Notes: generated by a model not told the origin, from the letters alone. A stretch of 64,000 bases of DNA from Flavobacterium sp. (GCA_029946065.1 JAQSDU010000018.1:1-64000); one strand, 5' to 3'. Positions 53,396-63,936 are shown, counted from the stretch's first letter. Translations and numbers: made by a program.

Positions 53396-55213
53396 ATGAA
53401 AAAAATTACACTTTTATTGTTGCTGTTATCGGGCTTTTTTGCAGAGGCACAACGTTTCGATTGGGTTTCCACTGCCGGTTATGCAGGCGTGGCCAATAGT
53501 TACAATGGTGCTATTGCAATTGCAAGAGATACTGAAGGAAATTTATACACTATGGACAGCGCAAATGACACACAGCAATGTCAGGGTTTAACGGCTGAAG
53601 CTGCCGGCGGACAAAGTATCTTTCTTTACAAATTTAATGCATTGGGAGCAATTGTGTATATCAAACCGATTGGAACTAATTTTAAGCCGCTTAACCTGGT
53701 CGTTGGCGAGAATAATAATGTTTATGTTTTAGGTTCACTTATGGGAACGGGTGAAATTCAAATTAACAACCAGACGATTATCGATACCGAAAACCGTAAT
53801 TACATTTTTAAATTAGACCCCGATGGTAACCTGATCTGGAAAGCCAAGAATAATGAGAGTTTTTACAATTTCACAGAAGCTTCAATGCTCTTATTCTCCA
53901 ACAACCATATTTATTTTCAGACCGGAGCATTGACAATTTCTAAATTAAATACTGATGGCGGATTTGTTAGTAGTTTAACGGCAAATAATTTTACTTCGAT
54001 TACGATAGCCAACGGTGTTTTTTTTAGAGGCGCAGGCGTTTTAGCCAATGGGGATTTGGTTTTTTCTGCCACCTCAAGAGGAACGATAACGTATGGAGAT
54101 ACGGTATTAGCTCCTACCTACAATTCATTCCTTCATGTTGCGATGCTAACAATCAGAACTACTGAAAATTTGGGCTTCGTATGGGGAACTTATACCGATG
54201 GGCTGCGGGATCCGGACAGAAATGTAATTCCTATGGCCGTAGGAAATGACAACGGTATTTATTTGGGTGTACAAATTTCTGGCACAATAACGGCCGGTTC
54301 GGATACGATTGTAAGTGAAAGTACTGATGGAAGTACAATTGGTGGGATTTTAAAATTGGATGCCGACGGCAATAAAATTTGGGCGAAATCAACCACAAGT
54401 AATATACAAAGCTGGAGCATTATCAATAATTCCAACGGAAGCGGTGTTTTTTGTGGTGGTCAGATCTTTGGTTTTCAGCCAGTCACTTTAGGCACAACAA
54501 CAGTCAATCCGTTAAACGGAAATTCTATTGTCACTAAAATAGATTACAATGGTGTTTTTCAGAATTCTTTTGCCTTTTCCAGCGGACCAATTGGTTCGTA
54601 TGTTAATTCATTAGCAACAGATAATTTAGGTGTATTTTATGTTGGTGGAAAGCTAAACAACAATACAGCACCTATTTTCAGTTGCGTGCCTCGTCAGGAA
54701 AATAGAGGATTGTATTTGGCAAAATTTACGGAACAACTTGATACGGCACCACAACCCACAATTATTGCCGATGGAAGTGTATTGACCGCTTCGCCTGAAT
54801 TTGATGGAAACATTCAGTGGTTTTTGAACGATGAACCGATTGATGGCGCAACCAATCAAACTTTTACAGCTACCGAAAGTGGAAATTATAGTGTTTCGTA
54901 TTCGTATGTTGCTGCGTGTATATCCGGATCTAATCAAGTGAATATTAGTGGTCTTGGGATTTCAGAAAATGGCAACAACGCATCATTGGCGATCTATCCA
55001 AATCCGTCAAACGGAATATTGAACGTCAATTTTGAAAATTCTCATGGAATCGTATCACTATCAATTGCAGATTTGAATGGTCGAATCGTTTACACAAATA
55101 AAAATTTCGATGCTCAAAAAGCCGTTGACATCCATAACCTTCAATCTGGAATGTATCTTTTGCAAATTACAAGTGATGGCAATACTTACACGCAGAAAAT
55201 CATCAAAAACTAG
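53396..55213 (+). CDS. T9SS type A secreted beta-propeller-like protein
   Basis: A 605-residue exported protein. The signal peptide (MKKITLLLLLLSGFFAEAQ) is followed by repeated strands of the SBBP/propeller kind (TEGNLYTMDSAND, NNVYVLGSLMGTG, GVFYVGGKLNN) over about 20-450, an Ig/PKD-like domain at about 455-520 (IQWFLNDEPIDGATNQTF), and a type A T9SS sorting domain at about 528-605 (LAIYPNPSNGILNV, ending YTQKIIKN). No catalytic residues were recognised. Only four bases separate it from the next T9SS gene, so they are likely co-expressed. The folded RNA island lies about 120 bases upstream. Confidence 0.85.
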   Translation: MKKITLLLLLLSGFFAEAQRFDWVSTAGYAGVANSYNGAIAIARDTEGNLYTMDSANDTQQCQGLTAEAAGGQSIFLYKFNALGAIVYIKPIGTNFKPLNLVVGENNNVYVLGSLMGTGEIQINNQTIIDTENRNYIFKLDPDGNLIWKAKNNESFYNFTEASMLLFSNNHIYFQTGALTISKLNTDGGFVSSLTANNFTSITIANGVFFRGAGVLANGDLVFSATSRGTITYGDTVLAPTYNSFLHVAMLTIRTTENLGFVWGTYTDGLRDPDRNVIPMAVGNDNGIYLGVQISGTITAGSDTIVSESTDGSTIGGILKLDADGNKIWAKSTTSNIQSWSIINNSNGSGVFCGGQIFGFQPVTLGTTTVNPLNGNSIVTKIDYNGVFQNSFAFSSGPIGSYVNSLATDNLGVFYVGGKLNNNTAPIFSCVPRQENRGLYLAKFTEQLDTAPQPTIIADGSVLTASPEFDGNIQWFLNDEPIDGATNQTFTATESGNYSVSYSYVAACISGSNQVNISGLGISENGNNASLAIYPNPSNGILNVNFENSHGIVSLSIADLNGRIVYTNKNFDAQKAVDIHNLQSGMYLLQITSDGNTYTQKIIKN

Positions 55214-55217
55214 TACC

Positions 55218-57704
55218 ATGAAAAAATTACTATTGCTTATACTGCTCTGTTTCGCGATTGCCTCGGCTCAGCCCGGAAGTGTCGATATGACTTTTAATTC
55301 TTCTGACTCTGGCTACGGAAACGGTATCGGCGGGTTTGGAAAAAGTATCGATAAAATCATCCTGCTACCTGATGGGAAAATTTTAATGGCAGGATCATTT
55401 GATGCTTTTCTGGGTACCGCAAGAAATCATATTCTAAGGTTAAATGCTGATGGCTCACTGGATATGACTTTTGACCCCGGAATGGGAGCCACCGGTACGG
55501 GAGCAAATATTCTTGCCTTAACACTGCAGTCGGACGGAAAAATCTTAATCGGAGGTTTTTTTACAGCTTACAACGGCATTGCACGGAATAATATCGCACG
55601 GCTGAATCCGGACGGAACGCTTGACACTACATTTGATCCGGGTATAGGCACAGATCAGGTTGTCAATGCTATCGAAGTACAGCCGAACGGAAAAATCATT
55701 ATTGGCGGAGATTTTTCAACTTATAACGGCACACCACGAGTTAACGTAGCTAGGCTAAACACCGATGCAAGCCTTGATACTGAATTTGATCCGTTGGTAG
55801 GAACCAACAATTCTATATCGTGCATGATTGTGAGAAGTGACGGGAAAATACTCATTGCAGGAAGCTTTACAACTTTCAATAATATCGAAAGAGACCGCAT
55901 TGCTTTATTAAATGCAGATGGAACGCTAGATATAACTTCGAGTTTTGGTGTGGGAGCCGGCGGTACTATCGAGGCCATGACAATGCAATCTGACGGAAAA
56001 ATTTTAATCGTAGGCTATTTTACGACCTATAACAATACACTTATAAACCGCGTTGCGCGAATTAATCCTGACGGAAGTATTGATGCTGCTTTTAATACGG
56101 GCAACGGCGCTCATGGTGTTGTTTCTTCAGTTACCGTGCAGGCAGATGGTAAAATTCTGATTGGAGGCTATTTTGATACTTATAATGAAATCATAAGCAA
56201 TAATATGGCCAGGCTAAATCCCGACGGGTCACTCGATGCAACCTTTAACTCCGGAAGTGGTGTCGAAATCATAACGAGCACGGTTAAAACTACTGCCGTA
56301 CGGCCCGACGGTAAGATTCTGATTGGAGGAAATTTCAGGGTTTATAACGGAATCACAAGAAATTACCTCGCGCTATTAAATGCCGATGGCGTTCTTGATA
56401 CCACTTTCACAGCAGGTACATCAGTGGGTAACAATGTGAATTCCATCGCAATGCAAACAGATGGAATGATGGTAGTTGGCGGCGATTTTTATTCCTACGA
56501 CGACATTTCTAGAAATAACATCGCGCGACTTACTAGCGATGGAACGCTTGACACTACTTTTAATCCGGGAACCGGTGCTAACGACGTTATCAATTGCGTG
56601 GCGGTACAAACCGACGGAAAAATTCTGATTGGCGGAGATTTCACCGCTTACAACGGAACTTCAACAAATCACATAGCTCGACTGAATGCAGATGGAACGC
56701 CAGATTTTGGTTTTAATGCGGGAATTGGAGCTAATAGTGCTGTTGAAACTTTTACGCTGCAAAGCGACGGCAAAATAGTGATCGGAGGCACGTTTACTTC
56801 TTATAATGGCACTTCAATAAACCGCATAGCTCGACTTAATGCTAATGGTACGCTCGACACAGGCTTTAATGTTGGAACCGGCGCAAACAATGCTGTTTTT
56901 TCAATAAAAATGCAGCCTGATGGGAAAATACTGGTAGGAGGTGCTTTTACAGCATACAACAACTTTATGCGGAATAGGATCATCAGACTGGATGCAAACG
57001 GAAGTCTCGATACAACTTTTAACACCGGAACCGGCGCGAGCAATTTTGTCAACGTTGTCGCCATGCAAACCGACGGCAAAATCTTAATCGGTGGCACATT
57101 TATCACTTTTAATAGCACTGCAATGAATCGTGTTGCGCGACTCAATTCAGACGGTAGTTTAGACAGCAGTTTTGGTATCGGAACCGGTTCAAATTCAGCA
57201 ATAAGGAATATCCTTGCAACACCGGCGGGCAAAATTCTGGTTGGCGGATCTTTCAGTTCTTTTAACGGTGGAACTGCCAGATGTTTCGCGCAGTTGAACA
57301 ATGACGGGAGTACAGACACTAGTTTTCAAAATCCATTTGGCACAGACGGTACTGTAACGGACATCGCATTGCAGGCTGATGGGAAATTATTGGTCGCCGG
57401 AAATTTTGCTTCCTACAACCAGATTGGAAGAAATCACCTTACAAGAATTTTAACAAGTGAAAGCCTCGATATTTCAGATTATGAAAAGACAGTAATGTCC
57501 TTTTATCCAAATCCGGCTAAAGATATCATAACTTTTACAACCCCATTATCAGCACTTGAAGTCTTTACTCTCGAAGGTAAAAGAGTTGATGCGCATTATG
57601 CCAATAACACTCTTGGCATTTTAAATTTGACTAACGGCATTTATATCTTAAGAGGACAAAGTACAGATGGAAAATCTTTTACGTTAAAAATGCTAAAGCA
57701 ATAA
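55218..57704 (+). CDS. T9SS secreted protein with 14 delta-60 repeats
   Basis: An 828-residue exported protein starting at the ATG at 55218 (MKKLLLLILLCF), just after the upstream stop at 55213. From about residue 45 to 745 I count 14 tandem units of about 51 residues with the delta-60 pattern: DGKILIGG, F(T)xYNG, xRNxIARLNxDGxLDxxFNPG. The final 80 residues are a type A T9SS sorting domain (MSFYPNPAKDIITF, ending FTLKMLKQ). Each unit should give four beta-strands; fourteen units would fit two seven-bladed propellers (inference). Probably a surface-exposed binding protein. The DNA repeats are similar enough to recombine. Confidence 0.9.
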   Translation: MKKLLLLILLCFAIASAQPGSVDMTFNSSDSGYGNGIGGFGKSIDKIILLPDGKILMAGSFDAFLGTARNHILRLNADGSLDMTFDPGMGATGTGANILALTLQSDGKILIGGFFTAYNGIARNNIARLNPDGTLDTTFDPGIGTDQVVNAIEVQPNGKIIIGGDFSTYNGTPRVNVARLNTDASLDTEFDPLVGTNNSISCMIVRSDGKILIAGSFTTFNNIERDRIALLNADGTLDITSSFGVGAGGTIEAMTMQSDGKILIVGYFTTYNNTLINRVARINPDGSIDAAFNTGNGAHGVVSSVTVQADGKILIGGYFDTYNEIISNNMARLNPDGSLDATFNSGSGVEIITSTVKTTAVRPDGKILIGGNFRVYNGITRNYLALLNADGVLDTTFTAGTSVGNNVNSIAMQTDGMMVVGGDFYSYDDISRNNIARLTSDGTLDTTFNPGTGANDVINCVAVQTDGKILIGGDFTAYNGTSTNHIARLNADGTPDFGFNAGIGANSAVETFTLQSDGKIVIGGTFTSYNGTSINRIARLNANGTLDTGFNVGTGANNAVFSIKMQPDGKILVGGAFTAYNNFMRNRIIRLDANGSLDTTFNTGTGASNFVNVVAMQTDGKILIGGTFITFNSTAMNRVARLNSDGSLDSSFGIGTGSNSAIRNILATPAGKILVGGSFSSFNGGTARCFAQLNNDGSTDTSFQNPFGTDGTVTDIALQADGKLLVAGNFASYNQIGRNHLTRILTSESLDISDYEKTVMSFYPNPAKDIITFTTPLSALEVFTLEGKRVDAHYANNTLGILNLTNGIYILRGQSTDGKSFTLKMLKQ

Positions 57705-57772
57705 TTTGGCGCACAAGGCCATTATTTGTGCTGATAATTTTATAACTTAACCCATTCAAAACCATTCTATTG

Positions 57773-59686
57773 ATGATTATTCGCTATTGTCGCGCCGCAA
57801 TTTTTCTTTTTATTATATTGAATTCTCTAATTTCTCATGCGCAAAAGGATTCGACACGCGTTAAAGAATTACTCGACAAAGCCTTTGAATTTGAGGCATC
57901 AAATCCGAAACAAGCATTAAAAGTTTATCGGGATGCCTATCGATTAAGCCTGAAAGCGAATTATGCCATAGGTACTTTCAAAGCATTGCAATACAGTGGT
58001 TTGGTGCACAATGACAACGGCAATTATGATTCGGCGTTGTATTATTTCGAAAGGTCAAAGCCTTACAGCAAAGCGGCAAAATATACAAGAGGCGAAGCCA
58101 TGACGTTCATCAATATGGGCAATAGTTATCAATTTAAGGGCGATTATAATACCGCTGTAAAACTGTACCTTTCCGGTTTAAAAATTTTCGAAACAATTAA
58201 AGACAGCGCAGCTTTAAGCCAGTCGTACCAAAATCTCTCAGCGCTTTACACAACGCTTAAAAACCCGGAACTGGAGGTTTTATACCTCAAAAAAGCACTA
58301 CAATTTTTAAATCCTACCAATAAAGACCAAGCAGCGATGTTATATGGAGATCTTGGCCTTACGCTTTTAAATCAAGGAAAAATAAAAGAAGCATTTCTCA
58401 ATTTTACAAAGACTGAAGAAATTGCGAAAACGTCTGAAGACCCGCGGGTTCAATTTATCTCAAAGAGAAATCTGGGCGATTATTACACACACATTAAACA
58501 ATACGACAGAGCAATTTCACTGTATGAAGCTGCCAATACTTTGGGAAAAGGGCATAAGGTAGAACAGAATGACTTGTTGTATCTTTTGTCCGGACTCTAT
58601 TTCGAAATGAAAAATTATCCAAAAGCCAAAGCCTATGCGGAGCAATCTGTCGCATTATCGAAAGAAATAAAAACACGGGAAATTCTTTATAAATCCTACC
58701 GTAGGTTGGCTGAAACATACGACGCGACGAACCGCCCAAATCTGGCTTATGATTATCTGGCGGCAAGCATGAATTTGAAAGATTCCATCATGAATGAAAA
58801 TTTCCTGAAGCAAATCTCACTCATACAAACGCAATATGAAACCGAGAAAAAAGACAAAGCAATTGCCCAACAGCAAATTGAATTGGAACAAAACGAAGTA
58901 CAATTGCTCAAAAAACAAAACCAGGCGACTTATTTCTTAGTTGCGATTTTATTTCTGGTATTACTATCACTCGGAATCTGGCTCGTTTTCCGTCAGCGTC
59001 AAAGAATAAAAAACAAACAGATTATCGCCCTGAAACAAGAACAGGAAATTGCCAAATTGGAAGCTTTAATCGACGGAGAAGAAAAAGAACGCCGTCGAAT
59101 TGCACAGGAATTGCATGACGGTATCAACGGCGATTTATCGGCAATTAAATACCGCCTTTCGGGATTGGAGGATTCCATTATCAACGCCGATGACCGCGAA
59201 AGTTTGTCGAAAACCATCGCAATGATTGATAATTCGTGTTCGCAAGTGCGCAGTATTTCGCATAACCTGATGCCGGGCTCGATTTTAGATTTTGGTTTAG
59301 TGGAAACGGTACGCGAATATTGCACTAAAATAAACGGTTCACATCCTTTGGTGCTGGAATTTCAATCATTTGGAAATCCAGCACCATTGCCTCAAAAAGC
59401 CGAAACCGCAATTTACCGCATCATCCAGGAATTAATTAATAACATTACCAAACATTCCGAAGCGACGACCGCTTTGGTACAGATGAATTTCCACGAAAGT
59501 GAACTTTTTATAACTGTTGAAGATAACGGCAAAGGTTTCGATGTTAAGGCGGTTAAAAATGGCATCGGACTTAAAAACATCGATTCGCGAGTTCATTTTC
59601 TTAATGTGCAACTTGAAATTGAAAGCGGCGAAACCGGAACTTCTTTTACAATAAACATCGACTTAAAGCAGCTTAAAGATGATTGA
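57773..59686 (+). CDS. TPR-containing sensor histidine kinase (HisKA_3)
   Basis: A 637-residue sensor starting at the ATG at 57773. The signal peptide (about 1-24) puts the N-terminal tetratricopeptide repeats (about 30-340; LQYSGLVHNDNGNYDSALYYFERS, FINMGNSYQFKGDYNTAVKLY) in the periplasm. A coiled-coil stretch, one membrane helix (about 387-409) and then the HisKA_3 domain follow, with phospho-acceptor H448 in RRIAQELHDGINGDLS. The ATP-binding HATPase_c (NNITKHSEA, VEDNGKGFD, GIGLKNI) ends the protein. It overlaps the response regulator by eight bases. It lies 68 bases after the delta-60 gene. Confidence 0.92.
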   Translation: MIIRYCRAAIFLFIILNSLISHAQKDSTRVKELLDKAFEFEASNPKQALKVYRDAYRLSLKANYAIGTFKALQYSGLVHNDNGNYDSALYYFERSKPYSKAAKYTRGEAMTFINMGNSYQFKGDYNTAVKLYLSGLKIFETIKDSAALSQSYQNLSALYTTLKNPELEVLYLKKALQFLNPTNKDQAAMLYGDLGLTLLNQGKIKEAFLNFTKTEEIAKTSEDPRVQFISKRNLGDYYTHIKQYDRAISLYEAANTLGKGHKVEQNDLLYLLSGLYFEMKNYPKAKAYAEQSVALSKEIKTREILYKSYRRLAETYDATNRPNLAYDYLAASMNLKDSIMNENFLKQISLIQTQYETEKKDKAIAQQQIELEQNEVQLLKKQNQATYFLVAILFLVLLSLGIWLVFRQRQRIKNKQIIALKQEQEIAKLEALIDGEEKERRRIAQELHDGINGDLSAIKYRLSGLEDSIINADDRESLSKTIAMIDNSCSQVRSISHNLMPGSILDFGLVETVREYCTKINGSHPLVLEFQSFGNPAPLPQKAETAIYRIIQELINNITKHSEATTALVQMNFHESELFITVEDNGKGFDVKAVKNGIGLKNIDSRVHFLNVQLEIESGETGTSFTINIDLKQLKDD

Positions 59687-60311
59687 AATAGCCATAACAG
59701 ACGACCATACGATTGTAATCGAAGGCATTCGCACGATGTTAAAAGCTGAAAAGGAAATTTCCATCATTCAGTCTTTTACCAATGTGAAAGATATGATGAA
59801 CGGCTTCGACAAAAACGTACAGGTTTTGCTACTTGATATTAATCTGCCTGACGGAAATGGCATCACGGCATGCAAAGAATTATTGCAGCTATTTCCGGAA
59901 CTGAAAATCATTGCGCTGACTAATTTCGAGGATATTTCTTTTATCAAGCAAATCATCAAAAACGGCGCAATGGGTTATCTGCTCAAAAATACAGACCGCA
60001 AGGAAATGGTCACAGCGATAAAAACGGTTTTGTCTGGCGAAAGATTTCTTCCACAAAAAATCCAGCAAATGTTACTTAACGATTCCCTGGGAAAAACAGC
60101 GCCTTCGTCTTATTTCATTCCGAAACTGACCAGCCGTGAAAAAGAAATTCTAGATTTGATAATAAAGGAATATACTACCGAAGAAATCGCAGCAACCATT
60201 TTCCTGAGCGTGAAAACAGTCGAGTCGCACCGCAGCAATCTCTTTCAGAAATTGGGCGTAAAAAACAGTGCCGGATTGGTAAGAGTGGCTTTTGAAAAAG
60301 GTTTTGTATAA
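59679..60311 (+). CDS. LuxR/NarL-family response regulator
   Basis: A 210-residue regulator. The receiver domain (1-120) has acidic D8-D9, phospho-acceptor D53 (LLLDINLPDGNG) and the T/K positions (ALTNFED, YLLKNTD). A C-terminal LuxR helix-turn-helix follows (about 145-205, LTSREKEILDLI, VKTVESHRSNLFQKLGVKN). The start codon overlaps the kinase end by eight bases, so the pair is translationally coupled. Targets are unknown; the preceding T9SS surface genes are candidates. Confidence 0.94.
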   Translation: MIEIAITDDHTIVIEGIRTMLKAEKEISIIQSFTNVKDMMNGFDKNVQVLLLDINLPDGNGITACKELLQLFPELKIIALTNFEDISFIKQIIKNGAMGYLLKNTDRKEMVTAIKTVLSGERFLPQKIQQMLLNDSLGKTAPSSYFIPKLTSREKEILDLIIKEYTTEEIAATIFLSVKTVESHRSNLFQKLGVKNSAGLVRVAFEKGFV

Positions 60312-60314
60312 AAA

Positions 60315-60338
60315 ACGGCTTACAAAACTGTAAGCCGT
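60315..60338 (-). terminator. Terminator after sdhB
   Basis: A perfect 10-bp stem (ACGGCTTACA / TGTAAGCCGT, 4-base loop) is followed on the minus strand by a run of T, as expected downstream of sdhB. On the + strand it lies just after the response regulator but lacks a T run. Confidence 0.8.
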
Positions 60339-60376
60339 ATAATTGTTAATCGTCAATTATTTATTGTCAATTTATC

Positions 60377-61123
60377 TTATCCTTTCAAACTTGCAGATAA
60401 ATATTCGCGGTTCATTCTGGCAATATTTTCAAGTGAAATTCCTTTCGGGCATTCTACTTCGCAAGCGCCTGTATTGGTGCAATTTCCGAAACCTTCATCG
60501 TCCATTTGGCGAACCATGTTGAGGACACGATCGGCAGCTTCAATTTTTCCTTGCGGAAGTAATGCAAATTGAGACACTTTTGCCGAAACAAAAAGCATTG
60601 CTGAGGAGTTTTTACAAGTCGCCACACAAGCACCGCATCCGATGCAAGTTGCCGCATCAAACGCACGATCGGCATCGTGTTTTGGGATTGGAATTGTATT
60701 GGCATCGATTGTATTTCCAGAAGTGTTTACGGAAATAAATCCACCCGCGTGCTGAATTCTGTCGAATGAACTTCTGTCGACCACCAAATCCTTAATTACT
60801 GGAAATGCTTTTGCGCGGAAAGGTTCAATGTAAATCGTGTCGCCGTCCTTGAACATTCTCATGTGCAATTGGCAGGTTGTAACGCCTCTATCCGGACCAT
60901 GTGCTTCTCCGTTAATGAAAAGAGAACACATGCCGCAAATACCTTCGCGACAATCATGGTCAAAAGAAACGGGATCGTCTCCTTTGTTGATAAGACCTTC
61001 GTTTAAAACGTCTAGCATTTCAAGGAATGACATATCCGGCTCCACGCCATCGAGTTGATAATCAACCAATTTCCCTGTGTCTTTGGCGTTTTTCTGACGC
61101 CATATTTTGAGTGTAAGTTTCAT
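60377..61123 (-). CDS. sdhB: Succinate dehydrogenase iron-sulfur subunit
   Basis: A 248-residue electron-transfer subunit of complex II (succinate:quinone or fumarate reductase). Cluster ligands are visible: [2Fe-2S] in [12 protein letters not shown] and a downstream TTCQ Cys, [4Fe-4S] in [13 protein letters not shown], and [3Fe-4S]/[4Fe-4S] in [14 protein letters not shown]. It connects SdhA to the membrane cytochrome. Last gene of sdhCAB, followed by a terminator. Confidence 0.96.
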   Translation of the reverse strand: MKLTLKIWRQKNAKDTGKLVDYQLDGVEPDMSFLEMLDVLNEGLINKGDDPVSFDHDCREGICGMCSLFINGEAHGPDRGVTTCQLHMRMFKDGDTIYIEPFRAKAFPVIKDLVVDRSSFDRIQHAGGFISVNTSGNTIDANTIPIPKHDADRAFDAATCIGCGACVATCKNSSAMLFVSAKVSQFALLPQGKIEAADRVLNMVRQMDDEGFGNCTNTGACEVECPKGISLENIARMNREYLSASLKG

Positions 61124-61129
61124 ATTATT

Positions 61130-61190
61130 TAGTTTGAAAGTGAAAAGTCTAAAGTGAAAAGTCTTTCGACTTGCCGCTTTCGACTTTCGC
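61130..61190. repeat. Short direct and inverted repeats between sdhA and sdhB
   Basis: GTGAAAAGTCT occurs twice in tandem-like fashion, followed by the inverse words CGACTT and GACTTTCG. No T run follows, so it is probably a processing element or degenerate repeat within the sdh transcript. Confidence 0.4.
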
Positions 61191-61194
61191 CTAA

Positions 61195-63195
61195 TTACTT
61201 ATAACTTCTTTGTACCAATTTCACATTATCAAACACCAACTGCTCCTTGTGCAAAATGGCCTCGCTTGGTTTTCCTTTATATTCCCATGCAGCAACGTAG
61301 GCAAAATTATCATCATCACGAAGTGCTTCACCATCTGGTGTTTGGTATTCTTCACGGAAGTGTCCGCCACAAGATTCATTTCTGTGTAAAGCATCTTTGG
61401 CGAACAATTCTCCTAATTCAAGGAAATCTGCTACACGCATGGCTTTCTCCAATTCCTGATTGAAACTGTCTAAAGTACCCGGCACTTTTACATCTTTATA
61501 AAATTCTTCGCGAAGTTCGGCAATTTCGCTAATGGCTTCGTTAAGCCCTTTCGCGTTACGCGCCATTCCGACTTTGTCCCACATGATTTTTCCCAATTTC
61601 TTATGGAAATGGTCAACTGAATGTGTGCCTTTATTATTGATAAATTTATTCAATTGGTCACGAACATTTTTCTCGGCTTCAACGAACTCAGGTAAATCGG
61701 TAGAAATCGGTCCTGTTTTGATATCCGGAGCCAGATAATCTCCGATTGTATATGGTAAAACGAAATAACCATCTGCCAAACCCTGCATCAATGCTGAAGC
61801 ACCAAGCCTGTTGGCACCGTGATCTGAAAAATTCGATTCCCCGATAGAGAAACAACCCGGAATCGTAGTCATCAAGTTATAATCAACCCAAGTACCACCC
61901 ATGGTATAATGCACCGCAGGATAAATCATCATTGGCGTTGTATATGGATTTTCATCTACAATTTTCAGGTACATTTGGAACAAGTTCCCGTATTTATTCG
62001 CAACGACTTCAGTCCCTAATTTTTGAACCAAAGCCTTGTCATTTTCGTCCAAATGACGGATACGCGCTTGGTCTTTTCCGTAACGCTCTATCGCTGCGGC
62101 AAAATCAAGATAGACTGCTTCACCTGTTTTATTGACTCCAAAACCGGCATCACATCTTTCTTTGGCGGCACGCGAAGCAATATCACGCGGCACTAAGTTT
62201 CCGAACGACGGATACCTTCTTTCGAGGTAATAATCTCTTTCATCTTCCGATAAATCAGTTGGTTTTTTCTTGCCTTCGCGGATGGCTTTTGCGTCTTCGA
62301 GTGATTTTGGCACCCAAATACGGCCGTCGTTTCTCAACGATTCCGACATCAGCGTAAGTTTAGACTGGTGATCGCCCGAAACCGGAATACAGGTCGGGTG
62401 GATCTGAGTATAACAAGGATTGGCAAAAAAAGCGCCTTTTTTATGAATTTTCCATGCAGCAGTGGCGTTGCTTCCCATCGCATTGGTAGAAAGGAAAAAC
62501 ACATTTCCGTAACCACCTGATGCAATGACAACAGCGTGTGCCGAATGTCTTTCAATGTCTCCTGTGATTAAATTTCTTGCGATGATGCCTCTGGCTTTTC
62601 CGTTAACGATGACCAGATCCAACATTTCGTGGCGGTGGTGCATCTTGATTTTGCCACGACCAATTTGACGGTTCATCGCAGAATAGGCGCCTAAAAGCAA
62701 TTGTTGTCCGGTTTGTCCTTTTGCATAAAAAGTACGCGAAACCAAAGTACCTCCAAACGAACGGTTGTCTAATAACCCGCCATATTCACGTGCCAACGGA
62801 ACACCTTGTGCCACACATTGGTCAATGATATTGGCTGATACTTCCGCCAAACGGTGCACATTCGCTTCTCTTGCGCGATAATCGCCGCCTTTCACGGTGT
62901 CGTAAAACAATCTGAAAGTCGAGTCGCCATCGCCCATATAATTCTTCGCTGCGTTGATGCCACCTTGAGCGGCAATCGAATGCGCGCGACGTGGAGAATC
63001 CTGGAAACAGAAAGCTTTTACGTTATAGCCCAATTCTGCTAAAGTCGCAGCAGCAGAACCTCCGGCAAGACCTGTTCCAACGACAATAATGTCGATGTTA
63101 CGCTTGTTGGCAGGGTTTACCAAATTAATATGATCTTTATAATCTGTCCATTTGTCCGAAATCGGGCCAGCCGGAATTTTTGAATCTAATGCCAT
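61195..63195 (-). CDS. sdhA: Succinate dehydrogenase flavoprotein subunit
   Basis: A 666-residue FAD subunit that oxidises succinate to fumarate in the TCA cycle (or the reverse). The Rossmann motif [22 protein letters not shown] is at about 37-58, the covalent-FAD region is [14 protein letters not shown], and the active-site HPTCIPVSG and [18 protein letters not shown] are present. Length and the HPT motif match the B-type enzyme of Bacteroidota. It starts 12 bases after sdhC ends. Confidence 0.96.
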   Translation of the reverse strand: MALDSKIPAGPISDKWTDYKDHINLVNPANKRNIDIIVVGTGLAGGSAAATLAELGYNVKAFCFQDSPRRAHSIAAQGGINAAKNYMGDGDSTFRLFYDTVKGGDYRAREANVHRLAEVSANIIDQCVAQGVPLAREYGGLLDNRSFGGTLVSRTFYAKGQTGQQLLLGAYSAMNRQIGRGKIKMHHRHEMLDLVIVNGKARGIIARNLITGDIERHSAHAVVIASGGYGNVFFLSTNAMGSNATAAWKIHKKGAFFANPCYTQIHPTCIPVSGDHQSKLTLMSESLRNDGRIWVPKSLEDAKAIREGKKKPTDLSEDERDYYLERRYPSFGNLVPRDIASRAAKERCDAGFGVNKTGEAVYLDFAAAIERYGKDQARIRHLDENDKALVQKLGTEVVANKYGNLFQMYLKIVDENPYTTPMMIYPAVHYTMGGTWVDYNLMTTIPGCFSIGESNFSDHGANRLGASALMQGLADGYFVLPYTIGDYLAPDIKTGPISTDLPEFVEAEKNVRDQLNKFINNKGTHSVDHFHKKLGKIMWDKVGMARNAKGLNEAISEIAELREEFYKDVKVPGTLDSFNQELEKAMRVADFLELGELFAKDALHRNESCGGHFREEYQTPDGEALRDDDNFAYVAAWEYKGKPSEAILHKEQLVFDNVKLVQRSYK

Positions 63196-63207
63196 TATAA
63201 TTGATAA

Positions 63208-63873
63208 TTAATTATTGAAATGATGAAATAATGCAACCACGATGAACAATGCCGGTACAACGACCGCAAATCCGTAGCCTACTTTATTTAAGAATCTTGA
63301 ATATTTGTTGTTCATTCCGACAGATTGCATCGATGAACCGAAGCCATGCCAAAGATGAAAAGCCAATAGTAAGAATGAAATACAGTATAATCCTGTGCGA
63401 ACTTGACTATGGAATTTGGCAACCAATTCCGGATAATATCTTGTTGCATCAGGCAAATCGCCATGGATGTATTTTGAAGCGATTTCTGGGAACCAAAAAT
63501 CATAAAAGTGCAATCCTAAAAATGCCAAAACCACCAATCCGGAAATGATCATATTTCTTGATGCCCACGAAGCATTCGCAGCACCATTGTATTTGGCATA
63601 ACCAATAGGCCTTGCCACATTATTCCGGTACGTTAACACAAATCCCATCAAGAAGTGAAAAACCACACCGAAAGCCAAAATAGGCTGCATCACAAACTGC
63701 ACCACAGGATTATATCCCATAAAATGCGAAGCGGCGTTGAATGCATCGGCGCTAAAAACAGAAACAAGGTTAAGGGAAACATGCAGCGCTAAAAAGGAAA
63801 TGAGGAAAAGTCCCGAAAGTGCCATCGCCACCTTTTTCATAATGGACGATTTCAATAGTGCAGATTGTGCCAT
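63208..63873 (-). CDS. sdhC: Succinate dehydrogenase cytochrome b subunit
   Basis: A 221-residue inner-membrane protein with five predicted helices and histidines in the expected helices for di-haem binding (LFLISFLALHVSLNL, VFHFLMGFVL, FLGLHFYDFW, LLAFHLWHGFGS). This single-polypeptide anchor is typical of B-type complex II, so no sdhD is expected. It is the first gene of sdhCAB, with a good promoter at 63906-63936. Confidence 0.93.
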   Translation of the reverse strand: MAQSALLKSSIMKKVAMALSGLFLISFLALHVSLNLVSVFSADAFNAASHFMGYNPVVQFVMQPILAFGVVFHFLMGFVLTYRNNVARPIGYAKYNGAANASWASRNMIISGLVVLAFLGLHFYDFWFPEIASKYIHGDLPDATRYYPELVAKFHSQVRTGLYCISFLLLAFHLWHGFGSSMQSVGMNNKYSRFLNKVGYGFAVVVPALFIVVALFHHFNN

Positions 63874-63905
63874 AAGAGTTCGAAGATTTTATTTTAAAAA
63901 CAATA

Positions 63906-63936
63906 CAAAAATACAGCTATTTGGCATATTGCACAA
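63906..63936 (-). promoter_or_regulatory. Promoter for sdhCAB (TTG-N20-TATTTTTG)
   Basis: On the minus strand TATTTTTG (63906-63913) is preceded by TTG (63934-63936) with a 20-base spacer, a good match to the Bacteroidota promoter pattern, and lies 32 bases before the sdhC start. The last 64 bases of the window show no other feature. Confidence 0.55.

Noticed and set aside
55077..55217. A 47-residue N-terminal extension of the delta-60 protein.
   Set aside because: It overlaps the sorting domain of the upstream gene in another frame; the signal peptide begins at 55218.
55371..57460. A CRISPR-like or satellite repeat, suggested by the regular spacing of about 153 bases.
   Set aside because: The repeats are in one coding frame, vary at synonymous sites and encode the delta-60 protein repeat.
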